Shown piece by piece: positions 1-6,423 of a stretch of DNA of 16,116 nucleotides. A model generated the notes under the pieces. The model was given only the letters and a program-made list of their open reading frames with translations, searched no databases and had not been told where the DNA came from. The stretch is from NCBI GenBank assembly GCA_020024455.1, contig JAHHTU010000037.1:1-16116 (forward strand), written 5' to 3'. Source of the stretch: Anaerotignum sp. Its GTDB lineage: Bacteria; Bacillota; Clostridia; Lachnospirales; Anaerotignaceae. Numbering within the stretch: the stretch's first letter is position 1; every line of letters starts with the position of its first letter. The translations under genes and the position numbers were made by a program.

Positions 1-185
1 TTTCCGGTGCAATCCAACACGTTGCAGGTATGGAAGGTTCTGAATTGATTATCTCTATCAATAAAAATGATACAGCAGCAATCTTTGATGTATCCGATTT
101 GGGTATCGTTGGTGATGTGAAAGTGATTCTGCCGAAATTGGCTGATGCAATCAGAAAATACAAGGCAGCAAAAGCTACCAACTAA
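1..185 (+). CDS. etfA: Electron transfer flavoprotein alpha subunit, C-terminal fragment
   Basis: The reading frame is open from the left edge (first full codon at 3) to a TAA at 183-185, giving the last 60 residues. The fragment begins SGAIQHVAGMEGS and continues with LIISINKND, IFDVSDLGIVGD and LPKLADAI, which is the classic EtfA C-terminal FAD-binding domain. The SGAIQH loop and the INKD segment contact FAD in this family. EtfA pairs with EtfB to carry electrons between acyl-CoA dehydrogenases and other redox partners in the cytoplasm. In clostridia EtfAB also takes part in flavin-based bifurcation or in acryloyl-CoA or 2-enoate reduction. EtfB and the dehydrogenase would lie to the left, outside the window, so the exact complex cannot be told. 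The family call is very secure. Confidence 0.94.
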   Translation, partial: SGAIQHVAGMEGSELIISINKNDTAAIFDVSDLGIVGDVKVILPKLADAIRKYKAAKATN

Positions 186-212
186 TCACTGAATATTCAA
201 AAAAGTGAATGA

Positions 213-256
213 ACAATGCTGCTGTGCAGAGAGTCAAAGATAGCCGGCAGCATTGT
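213..256 (+). repeat. Inverted repeat between etfA and the dehydrogenase gene
   Basis: A perfect 10-bp stem pairs ACAATGCTGC (213-222) with GCAGCATTGT (247-256), with two further pairs possible inward, around a loop of about 20-24 nt. It is followed by GTAACATAAATAAA, not by a T-tract, so it is not a standard intrinsic terminator. It may be an mRNA processing or stabilising hairpin between etfA and the next gene, or a weak attenuator. I saw no convincing sigma-A promoter between the two genes. Confidence 0.6.
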
Positions 257-306
257 GTAACATAAATAAAACCAATTTATTGTAGAGAAAATAGGAGGAA
301 TGTGAA

Positions 307-1401
307 ATGAGTAATTATTCTGTATTTTTTCCAGGATACAGCGCAGGCGAAAATGCGTACAAAGAAATTGATGCGGTATGTTCCCCTTACGGCACAAAGG
401 CTGTTGTGATTGGTGATGATATTGCAATCAATGCAACAAAAAAATATGTATTGGAAGGAATTGAAGGTAGTAGCGTACAGATTGTAGAATTTATTGATTT
501 CCCTGGCGAAGCTGCTTTTGAATATGCAGAAGAACTGCAACAGAGAGATGTCGTAAAAAATGCGGACATGATTTTCTGTTTGGGTGGTGGGAAAGCGATT
601 GACCTTGGTAAATTGGTTGCTCACAATTTGAACAAACCTTATTTTACATTCCCTACGGTTGCATCCACTTGTGCTTGCATTTCCGCATTGGGCATTTACT
701 ACTATCCAAATCATGTATTCCGTACATTTTTCCGTGTGGATAGACCTCCTGTACACGTATTTATTTCTACAAAAGTGATTGCAGAAGCTCCCGTGGAATT
801 CCTGTGGGCTGGTATTGGTGACGGTATGAGTAAGGAAGTCGAAGTAAAATTCTCTGCAAGAGGCAAAGAGGACGAATTGACCGTTTCCGAAGAAGCCGGC
901 GTTGCATTGAGCAGCTGCTGTACAGAACCTTTGTTAAAATATGGTATCCAAGCAATCGAAGATTGTAAAAACAATCGTGCTTCCGAAGCGATTGAAAGAG
1001 TTGCATTGGATATTTTCATTAACACAGGTATGGTATCCAATATGGTAGACTCCCATAAATACAACACCAATCTGGCACACGCATTGTTTAACAGTATGAC
1101 AATGTTGCACCAGATTGAAACAAGACACCGCCATGGTGAAGTGGTTGCATATGGTACATTGGTATTGTTGACATTGGATAAACAATATGACAAATTGGAT
1201 ACATATTTCGATTTCTACAAAGGCATGAAATTGCCTACAAAATTGGCAGATATCGAAGTAACTGTGGAAGAATTAGACCCTGTATTGGAAGCTGCTGTAC
1301 AAAAATATGACTTGGATTACTCCCCATATGAAATTACACCAGCTATGATTAAAGATGCTATCTTGGAATTGGAAGCATATAACCAGAAAAAAGAAGCATA
1401 A
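307..1401 (+). CDS. Iron-containing alcohol dehydrogenase family protein (glycerol dehydrogenase / 2-hydroxyacid dehydrogenase-like)
   Basis: 364 residues, cytoplasmic NAD(P)-dependent oxidoreductase of the GldA/DhaD branch. The nucleotide-binding loop CLGGGKAIDLGK is at 91-102 and the FPTVAST segment at 115-121. The three expected metal ligands are all present: D172 in GIGDG, H258 in NLAHAL and H276 in RHGE. Length matches glycerol dehydrogenases (about 365). Substrate cannot be read directly: the branch includes glycerol dehydrogenase and the HcxA/YbdH 2-oxoacid reductases. The position directly after etfA, with no clear promoter between, favours a role in reductive fermentation, for example a 2-oxoacid/2-hydroxyacid step, but that is inference. 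AGGAGG at 293-298 stands 8 nt before the ATG and fixes the start. A strong terminator follows at 1427-1458. Confidence 0.87.
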   Translation: MSNYSVFFPGYSAGENAYKEIDAVCSPYGTKAVVIGDDIAINATKKYVLEGIEGSSVQIVEFIDFPGEAAFEYAEELQQRDVVKNADMIFCLGGGKAIDLGKLVAHNLNKPYFTFPTVASTCACISALGIYYYPNHVFRTFFRVDRPPVHVFISTKVIAEAPVEFLWAGIGDGMSKEVEVKFSARGKEDELTVSEEAGVALSSCCTEPLLKYGIQAIEDCKNNRASEAIERVALDIFINTGMVSNMVDSHKYNTNLAHALFNSMTMLHQIETRHRHGEVVAYGTLVLLTLDKQYDKLDTYFDFYKGMKLPTKLADIEVTVEELDPVLEAAVQKYDLDYSPYEITPAMIKDAILELEAYNQKKEA

Positions 1402-1426
1402 TCAAAGCAATTTGAAAAAATAAAAC

Positions 1427-1458
1427 AAAAAGGAGAATACTTGGTATTCTCCTTTTTT
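1427..1458 (+). terminator. Intrinsic terminator after the dehydrogenase gene
   Basis: GGAGAATAC (1432-1440) pairs perfectly with GTATTCTCC (1444-1452) around a 3-nt loop. A-run on the left and TTTTTT (1453-1458) on the right complete a textbook rho-independent terminator. Confidence 0.95.
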
Positions 1459-1491
1459 GCTGAAAAGAAACGGTTTTTTGTTTGCTGTGGC

Positions 1492-1520
1492 TTGACAGTA
1501 CCCAATAGAAAATTTATACT
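1492..1520 (+). promoter_or_regulatory. Sigma-A promoter for the FUSC-HAD gene and tcdA
   Basis: TTGACA (1492-1497) and TATACT (1515-1520) are separated by exactly 17 bp. It lies just after the preceding terminator and about 40 bp before the start codon, so a new transcript begins near 1527. Confidence 0.88.
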
Positions 1521-1561
1521 GTGATAATAAAAAATATTTGTCTGAAACGGAGGAAACAGAA

Positions 1562-2920
1562 TTGCCAAAAATTGGTATGCGTATGGTAAAAACGGCGATT
1601 GCTGTTGCAATTTGTTTATTGATTTATTTGTTGCGTGGCAAACAAGGCGCACCCGTATTTTCCACCATTGCAGCTATCATTTGTATGCAGCCGCACGTGG
1701 AAAACAGTGTAACGGTGGCATTCAATCGTATTGTTGGCACATTGACAGGTGCGATTGTGGGGCTTTTGGTATTATATGGTGTGGATTGGATTCCGATGGA
1801 TTTTGAATGGATGCGATATTTTTGTATTGCGATTGCGGTCATTCCGGCAATGTATATCACAATCGTATTAAAAAAAACAGGTGCGGCAGCGATGGCAGGG
1901 GTGGTATTGCTCAGTGTCACACTATCACAAGATATCAGAGACCCTTTGCTCAATGCCATCGACCGTTCTTTTGAAACCATTGTAGGGATTGTGGTGTCGT
2001 TGGGTGTCAATGTGGTACACCTGCCAAGAAAGAAACATAATGAATTCTTTTTTGTTTCCGGATTTGATGGAGCGTTATGTTGCGAAAAATATGGGATTAG
2101 TCCATATAGTGTGTTTGAGTTGAACCAGCTTTTGAACGATGGTGTAAAATTTACCATTGCAACAGAACGTACACCTGCATCATTGCTTGCAGATGTGGGC
2201 AATATTCATTTGAAATTACCAGTCATTGCCATGGACGGTGCGGTATTATATGATTTGAAAGAAAAACGATATTTGGCTTGTCATGGACTTTCCAAAGAGA
2301 TGACAAAACGTCTTTGTGATTTTTTACAGGAAAAAGGGATACATTATTTCTTGAATGTGGTGTTGCAAGATGTATTGTTGATTTATCATAAAGATTTTCA
2401 AAATGAAGAAGAAAAAAAATTATACGAAAAAGCAAGAATATCGCCACATCGAAATTATGTGTATGGGGATATGCCCGAAGAAGGCATACCTGTTTATATT
2501 TTGTTGGTGTTGCAAGATGATGAGGCAGATGTGGTGGAACAGCAAATCAAACAACTCGAAGGTGCAAAAGACTTGCTGTTTTTGCGTGATAAATCCGAAA
2601 CACCACCGGAATATTGCCATTTGAAAATCTATCATAAAACAGCAACCAAGGAATATATGATGCGGCGAATGTTGGAGGGCATGGACAATGCCAAAAACAT
2701 CAAAATTGTGGCATTTGGTACGAATAAAAATGACTTGTCCATGATGGCAGCTGCCGATATATCTTATGCAACATCGGAAGCCATACCGGAAGCAAAAGGC
2801 ATTGCAGATTATGAATTAAAAGGCAAACAAGGCGACAGCATTGTACGAACCATATTGTATTTATATGAACCTTTTCCATGGCAAAGAAAACCAAAATGTC
2901 ACAAAAAACAAAAAAATTGA
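1562..2920 (+). CDS. FUSC/aromatic-acid-exporter-type membrane domain fused to a degenerate HAD domain
   Basis: 452 residues from a TTG start. I chose TTG 1562 because GGAGGA (1549-1554) lies 7 nt upstream; the earlier in-frame TTG at 1538 has no ribosome binding site. Residues about 8-155 form some six hydrophobic helices with FUSC/ArAE features (MQPHVENS, FNRIVGTLTGAIVG, FETIVGIVVSLGVN). Residues about 160-435 align with Cof-type HAD phosphatases. The HAD nucleophile position is glycine (VSGFDGAL, G167 where DxDGT is expected) and the last acidic motif is GTNKND rather than GDxxND. The motif II threonine (about T201) and the motif III lysine (about K363) remain. The HAD half is therefore probably not a phosphatase and may sense a ligand or regulate the membrane half. 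The gene shares a promoter with tcdA, whose ATG is 17 nt beyond this stop. Transport substrate is unknown. Confidence 0.85.
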   Translation: MPKIGMRMVKTAIAVAICLLIYLLRGKQGAPVFSTIAAIICMQPHVENSVTVAFNRIVGTLTGAIVGLLVLYGVDWIPMDFEWMRYFCIAIAVIPAMYITIVLKKTGAAAMAGVVLLSVTLSQDIRDPLLNAIDRSFETIVGIVVSLGVNVVHLPRKKHNEFFFVSGFDGALCCEKYGISPYSVFELNQLLNDGVKFTIATERTPASLLADVGNIHLKLPVIAMDGAVLYDLKEKRYLACHGLSKEMTKRLCDFLQEKGIHYFLNVVLQDVLLIYHKDFQNEEEKKLYEKARISPHRNYVYGDMPEEGIPVYILLVLQDDEADVVEQQIKQLEGAKDLLFLRDKSETPPEYCHLKIYHKTATKEYMMRRMLEGMDNAKNIKIVAFGTNKNDLSMMAAADISYATSEAIPEAKGIADYELKGKQGDSIVRTILYLYEPFPWQRKPKCHKKQKN

Positions 2921-2937
2921 ATATGCAGGAGGAACAT

Positions 2938-3660
2938 ATGGAAGAAACGTTGCATTTATTTTCCCGTGCAGAATTGTTGCTGGGAGTGGAAGGCATACAA
3001 AAATTAAGACAGGCAAAGGTGGCATTGTTTGGTGTGGGCGGTGTTGGTTCTTTTGCCGCAGAGGCACTGGCAAGAGGCGGTGTGGGACATATCACGCTGG
3101 TAGATGGGGATACGGTAAGTTTGACAAACTGTAACCGTCAGCTTGTGGCATTGCAAAGCACCATCGGGCGTGAAAAAGTGGCTGTGATGGCAGAACGCAT
3201 TGCGGACATTTCACCAGAAACGGTTGTAGAGGCACATTGTTTGGTATATGGAGAACAAAATCGGGGATATTTTGATTTTGCATCTTATGATTATGTCATT
3301 GATGCCATTGATACCATCACATCAAAATTGATATTGATTGAAGAAACAAAGAAGGTGCATACCCCTATCATCAGTTGCATGGGGACAGGGAATAAGTTTG
3401 ACCCTTCTCGCTTTGAAATTGCAGACATTGCGAAAACATCGGTTTGTCCCTTGGCAAAAGTCATGCGAAAAGAATTGAAAGACAGAGGAATTTGCGGTGT
3501 CAAAGTGGTGTACTCCAAAGAATTGCCCCAAAAGCCGGCAACATCTTCCGAAACCGGCAAAAGACAAATCCCCGGCAGTTTGTCCTTTGTGCCACCTGTG
3601 GCAGGTATGCTGTTGGCAGGGGAGGTCATTCGCCATATTGCAGGCGTTGTATTGGAATAA
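2938..3660 (+). CDS. tcdA: tRNA threonylcarbamoyladenosine dehydratase (TcdA/CsdL family)
   Basis: 240 residues, an E1/ThiF-like ATP-dependent enzyme that cyclises t6A37 of ANN-decoding tRNAs to ct6A. The N-terminus has the family signature RAELLLGVEGI (10-20). It is followed by the nucleotide loop GVGGVGS (32-38), the ribose-binding D56 in LVDGD, TNCNRQ (63-68) with R67, K80, and IDAID (121-125). The C-terminal half has the KTSVCPLAKVMRKELK and GSLSFVPPVAGM segments typical of TcdA. Start: ATG 2938 has AGGAGG at 2927-2932, 5 nt upstream. An in-frame ATG at 2878 would overlap the previous gene and lacks a ribosome binding site. It is second in an operon after the FUSC-HAD gene; no functional link is evident. 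A terminator follows directly. Confidence 0.93.
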   Translation: MEETLHLFSRAELLLGVEGIQKLRQAKVALFGVGGVGSFAAEALARGGVGHITLVDGDTVSLTNCNRQLVALQSTIGREKVAVMAERIADISPETVVEAHCLVYGEQNRGYFDFASYDYVIDAIDTITSKLILIEETKKVHTPIISCMGTGNKFDPSRFEIADIAKTSVCPLAKVMRKELKDRGICGVKVVYSKELPQKPATSSETGKRQIPGSLSFVPPVAGMLLAGEVIRHIAGVVLE

Positions 3661-3683
3661 AAGCACATCGTATGTGCTTTTTT
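3659..3683 (+). terminator. Intrinsic terminator after tcdA
   Basis: AAAAGCACAT (3659-3668) pairs with ATGTGCTTTT (3672-3681) around CGT, with the T-run continuing to 3683. It begins inside the tcdA stop codon. Confidence 0.92.
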
Positions 3684-3684
3684 A

Positions 3685-3713
3685 TTGCCACAAAATCAGA
3701 AAACTGCTATCAT
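3685..3713 (+). promoter_or_regulatory. Promoter for the TSUP permease gene
   Basis: TTGCCA (3685-3690), a 17-bp spacer, then TATCAT (3708-3713) preceded by TGC, an extended -10 element. It begins directly after the tcdA terminator and about 36 bp before the ATG. Confidence 0.75.
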
Positions 3714-3749
3714 AAGACAGGTGTAAAACAAAGGATAAAGGAGAAAAAA

Positions 3750-4508
3750 ATGGAAACTTTGATGATGTATGCAATCATCTGTCCATTGGTGTTTGTGGCA
3801 GGGATTGTAGATGCGATTGCAGGTGGTGGCGGTTTGATTTCATTGCCTGCCTATATGATTGCAGGTGTGCCGGTGCATACGGCGATTGCAACCAACAAAA
3901 TGAGTGCCGCCATGGGGACAAGCATTGCGACATATCGTTTTGCAAAAAGTGGGTATATCAACCGGAAACAAGCATTGCCTTGTGTGGTGTTTGCATTGGT
4001 TGGCTCTTATTTGGGGGCAAGGATTACATTGTTGCTTTCCGCAGATGTGTTTCGTGTGGTGATGATGGTCATTTTGCCATTGACTGCGTTTTATGTGATG
4101 GGCAAAAAAAGTTTGCGGGAAGATAAAACACCTTATCCATATGGAAAGACATTGTTTTTGTGTGCGGTCATCTCTTTTTGCATTGGGGTGTATGATGGCT
4201 TTTACGGACCGGGAACAGGTACATTTTTGATATTGCTTTTGACGGCTTTGGCACATATTGCACTCCATGAGGCGGCAGGTACTACCAAAGTCATCAATTT
4301 ATCAACCAATATTTCGGCATTGATGGTATTTTTGGCAAATGGTGTGGTAGATTTGCCGCTGGGAATTGTGGCAGGGTGTTTCAGTATTGTTGGGAATATC
4401 ATTGGTGTCAAATTATTTTCTCAAAAAGGCGTAAAATTTGTAAAACCGTTTATGATTGTGGTTTTGCTGATATTTTTCGCAAAAACCATATGGGAGATAA
4501 TGGCATAA
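3750..4508 (+). CDS. TSUP (TauE/SafE) family permease
   Basis: 252 residues of almost continuous hydrophobic sequence with about 7-8 membrane helices. The family's internal duplication is visible: the first half has GIVDAIAGGGGLISLPA followed by ATNKMSAAMGTSIAT, and the second half has GVYDGFYGPGTGTFLI followed by TTKVINLSTNISALMVF. TSUP proteins move sulfur-containing or organic anions such as sulfite, sulfonates, sulfoacetate or thiosulfate across the cytoplasmic membrane; the substrate here cannot be assigned and no sulfur genes are next to it. The reading frame is open upstream to 3444, but ATG 3750 has AAAGGAG (3737-3743) 6 nt before it and follows a dedicated promoter, so the longer form is rejected. 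A symmetric terminator follows. Confidence 0.9.
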   Translation: METLMMYAIICPLVFVAGIVDAIAGGGGLISLPAYMIAGVPVHTAIATNKMSAAMGTSIATYRFAKSGYINRKQALPCVVFALVGSYLGARITLLLSADVFRVVMMVILPLTAFYVMGKKSLREDKTPYPYGKTLFLCAVISFCIGVYDGFYGPGTGTFLILLLTALAHIALHEAAGTTKVINLSTNISALMVFLANGVVDLPLGIVAGCFSIVGNIIGVKLFSQKGVKFVKPFMIVVLLIFFAKTIWEIMA

Positions 4509-4540
4509 AAAAGAGCAAATCTTTTGATTTGCTCTTTTTT
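4507..4540. terminator. Bidirectional terminator between the TSUP gene and ychF
   Basis: GAGCAAATC (4513-4521) pairs with GATTTGCTC (4526-4534) around TTTT. Six A residues flank the left side and six T residues the right, so it can stop both the plus-strand TSUP transcript and the converging ychF transcript. Confidence 0.93.
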
Positions 4541-4548
4541 AGGAAAGA

Positions 4549-5646
4549 TTATACATTAAAACGGAACAATACAACGTCCCCATCTTTGACAACATATTCT
4601 TTACCTTCGGAACGTACCAAGCCTTGTTCTTTTGCGGCAGTGTAAGAGCCTGCCTGCATCAAATCATTGTAAGCAACCACTTCTGCACGAATGAAACCAC
4701 GTTCAAAGTCACTGTGGATTTTACCTGCGGCTTGTGGTGCTTTTGTACCATTTGTGATGGTCCATGCTCTGGTTTCTTGCTGTCCTGCGGTTAAATAACT
4801 AATCAAACCGAGCAAATGATAACTTGCGGCAATCAAACGGTCTAAGCCACTGCCTTCCACGCCCAAATCTGCCAAAAATTCTTTTTTGTCTGCTTCGTCC
4901 AAATCAGAAATTTCTTCTTCTATTTTTGCACATAATACAAATACTTCATTGTGTTCATTTGCGGCATATTCTCTCACACGGGAAACAAATTCGTTTGATG
5001 CCCCATCGTCTGCCAAATCGTCCTCTGCCACATTTGCGGCATACAATACGGGTTTTGCTGTCAAAAGGGTTAAGCTGTCCACAAATGCTTTTTCTTCCGG
5101 TGTGTCCAGCTCCACAGCTCTTGCAGAGATGCCTTGTTCCAAAGCGTCTTTTAATTTTTGGAGGGTATCCATTTCTTTTTGCAAGGATTTGTCTGCTTTT
5201 GCCATTTTCCCTGTTTTGGCAATGCGTCTATCCAGGATTTCCAAATCAGAGAACATCAATTCCAAATTGATGGTTTCGATGTCACGAATGGGGTCGATAG
5301 AACCGTCTACGTGTACCACATTCCCGTCTTGGAAACAACGCACCACATGGACAATGGCATCTACTTCTCTGATATGGGACAAAAATTTATTCCCCAAGCC
5401 TTCGCCTTTGCTTGCACCACGCACCAAACCTGCAATATCTACAAATTCGATGACAGCGGGAACGGTTTTTGCGGAGTTGTACATTTGTGTCAATTTGTGC
5501 AAACGTTCGTCAGGCACAGTCACAATCCCTACATTTGGGTCAATGGTACAGAAGGGATAATTTGCCGCCTCTGCTTTTCCCAGTGTCATAGAATTGAACA
5601 ATGTGCTTTTGCCTACATTTGGCAAACCTACAATACCCAGTTTCAT
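4549..5646 (-). CDS. ychF: Ribosome-associated GTPase/ATPase YchF (Obg family)
   Basis: 365 residues, the usual length. G1 is GLPNVGKST (7-15), G3 is DIAGL (70-74), and the base-recognition motif reads NVAED (205-209). This NxxE form, in place of NKxD, is the YchF/Ola1 hallmark that allows ATP binding. The helical insert spans roughly 130-180, and the C-terminal TGS domain runs to the end (EVVAYNDLMQAGS, DGDVVLFRFNV). YchF associates with ribosomes and affects translation and stress responses. The start MKLGIVGLPN matches the family; AAGGAAG upstream is a moderate ribosome binding site at rather long spacing. A promoter lies at 5686-5714 and a shared terminator downstream. Confidence 0.97.
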   Translation of the reverse strand: MKLGIVGLPNVGKSTLFNSMTLGKAEAANYPFCTIDPNVGIVTVPDERLHKLTQMYNSAKTVPAVIEFVDIAGLVRGASKGEGLGNKFLSHIREVDAIVHVVRCFQDGNVVHVDGSIDPIRDIETINLELMFSDLEILDRRIAKTGKMAKADKSLQKEMDTLQKLKDALEQGISARAVELDTPEEKAFVDSLTLLTAKPVLYAANVAEDDLADDGASNEFVSRVREYAANEHNEVFVLCAKIEEEISDLDEADKKEFLADLGVEGSGLDRLIAASYHLLGLISYLTAGQQETRAWTITNGTKAPQAAGKIHSDFERGFIRAEVVAYNDLMQAGSYTAAKEQGLVRSEGKEYVVKDGDVVLFRFNV

Positions 5647-5685
5647 TTGTTTTCTTCTTCCTTTCTTTTGTCAATACTGTTTTTC

Positions 5686-5714
5686 ATTATAACCAAAAGC
5701 CAATCAAATGGCAA
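5686..5714 (-). promoter_or_regulatory. Promoter for ychF
   Basis: On the minus strand TTGCCA (plus positions 5709-5714) and a perfect TATAAT (5686-5691) are 17 bp apart. The start point would be about 33 nt before the ychF ATG. The -35 box lies just past the stop codon of the small upstream gene. Confidence 0.85.
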
Positions 5715-5722
5715 GAAATACG

Positions 5723-5878
5723 TTATTTTTTGTGTGGCCGCAATACCAAAATGGCAACCATGCAACTCAATAGGGCAAAGAGTGCTTGTATACGCCGATA
5801 TTGCGTATTTGTGATATAGTGTCCGTTTTTTGGTGTTTCTTCAATGTCGGAAATGACAATGCGTTGATGTTTTGGCAT
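5723..5878 (-). CDS. Small predicted membrane protein, 51 residues, unrecognised
   Basis: A 51-codon frame starts ATG at 5878 and ends TAA at 5725-5723. AGGAGG (plus 5887-5892) sits 8 nt before the ATG, one of the best ribosome binding sites in the window, and a TATACT box lies at 5907-5902, though I found no good -35. The protein begins MPKHQRIVISDIEE, has a polar stretch to about residue 30, then a hydrophobic segment (about 31-46, ALFALLSCMVAILVL) and a basic tail RPHKK. This is the layout of a single-pass small membrane protein. I recognise no family. It is upstream of ychF, which has its own promoter in between, and divergent from the spore-type lipoprotein gene. Confidence 0.72.
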   Translation of the reverse strand: MPKHQRIVISDIEETPKNGHYITNTQYRRIQALFALLSCMVAILVLRPHKK

Positions 5879-5997
5879 AGGAAAATCCTCCTTTTCTTTT
5901 CAGTATAACAGAAAATCACAAAAAAAATCACTGTATTTTACAAAACAAAAAATCATTTTTTGGGGCAATATAAAAAAGAAAAAGGGGGCGTAATATC

Positions 5998-6384
5998 ATG
6001 AAAAAAATGGTTTTTTGCAGTATTTTGATACTTTTTCTTTGTTGTGGGTGTTCGTTTGCGGTGGTGGAAAACAATTTGCTGCAAACCAGAACAGCCAAAG
6101 CCACAGAACGTGTCCATGGAAAATCTATGGCAGAGCGTGCCGCAGATGTCAAAGAAAAAATTGGTCGCATAGATGGTATCCAAGGCAGTGCCGTTGTGGT
6201 GGAAGGACATACTGCCATCATTGGACTGCGTACCGATGTGGACAAAAAGAAACAAACACAGATAACAAATGATGTGCAGGCGACAGCATTACAAACCGAT
6301 AAAGACTTGTATTTTGTTTCTGTCACCACCGATGAAACGATTGTTTCCGCAATAGAAAAGGAAGAAAAAACACGTATGCCATAA
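5998..6384 (+). CDS. YhcN/YlaJ-type sporulation lipoprotein
   Basis: 128 residues. The N-terminus (MKKMVFCSILILFLCCGCS) is a lipoprotein signal: basic start, hydrophobic core, and a probable lipidated cysteine at C18 after CCG, although the -3 residue is Cys rather than Leu. The mature part resembles the YhcN/YlaJ family: RAADVKEKIGRIDGI, then SAVVVEGHTAIIGL, then a stretch ending FVSVTTDETI. In Bacilli and Clostridia these proteins are linked to the forespore inner membrane, spore coat or germination. GGGGG at 5984-5988 is the ribosome binding site. No sigma-A promoter is evident, which fits a sporulation sigma factor but does not prove it. The stop codon abuts the terminator of the convergent transporter gene. 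Confidence 0.75.
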   Translation: MKKMVFCSILILFLCCGCSFAVVENNLLQTRTAKATERVHGKSMAERAADVKEKIGRIDGIQGSAVVVEGHTAIIGLRTDVDKKKQTQITNDVQATALQTDKDLYFVSVTTDETIVSAIEKEEKTRMP

Positions 6385-6415
6385 AAAAAATCTCCAACCA
6401 GATTTGGTTGGAGAT
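6383..6415 (-). terminator. Intrinsic terminator of the NhaC-family gene
   Basis: ATCTCCAACC (6390-6399) pairs with GGTTGGAGAT (6406-6415) around a 6-nt loop. The T-tract exists only on the minus strand (A-run at about 6383-6390 on plus), so it serves the minus-strand transporter gene. It overlaps the stop of the lipoprotein gene. Confidence 0.88.
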
Positions 6416-6423
6416 AGAAACTA

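Noticed and set aside
3444..3749. N-terminal extension of the TSUP permease by 102 codons
   Set aside because: It overlaps tcdA in another frame and crosses the tcdA terminator and the permease promoter; ATG 3750 has its own ribosome binding site.
4886..5814. Long plus-strand open frames opposite ychF (4886-5560 and 5158-5814)
   Set aside because: They are antisense to a complete, highly conserved ychF and show no ribosome binding site or family features.
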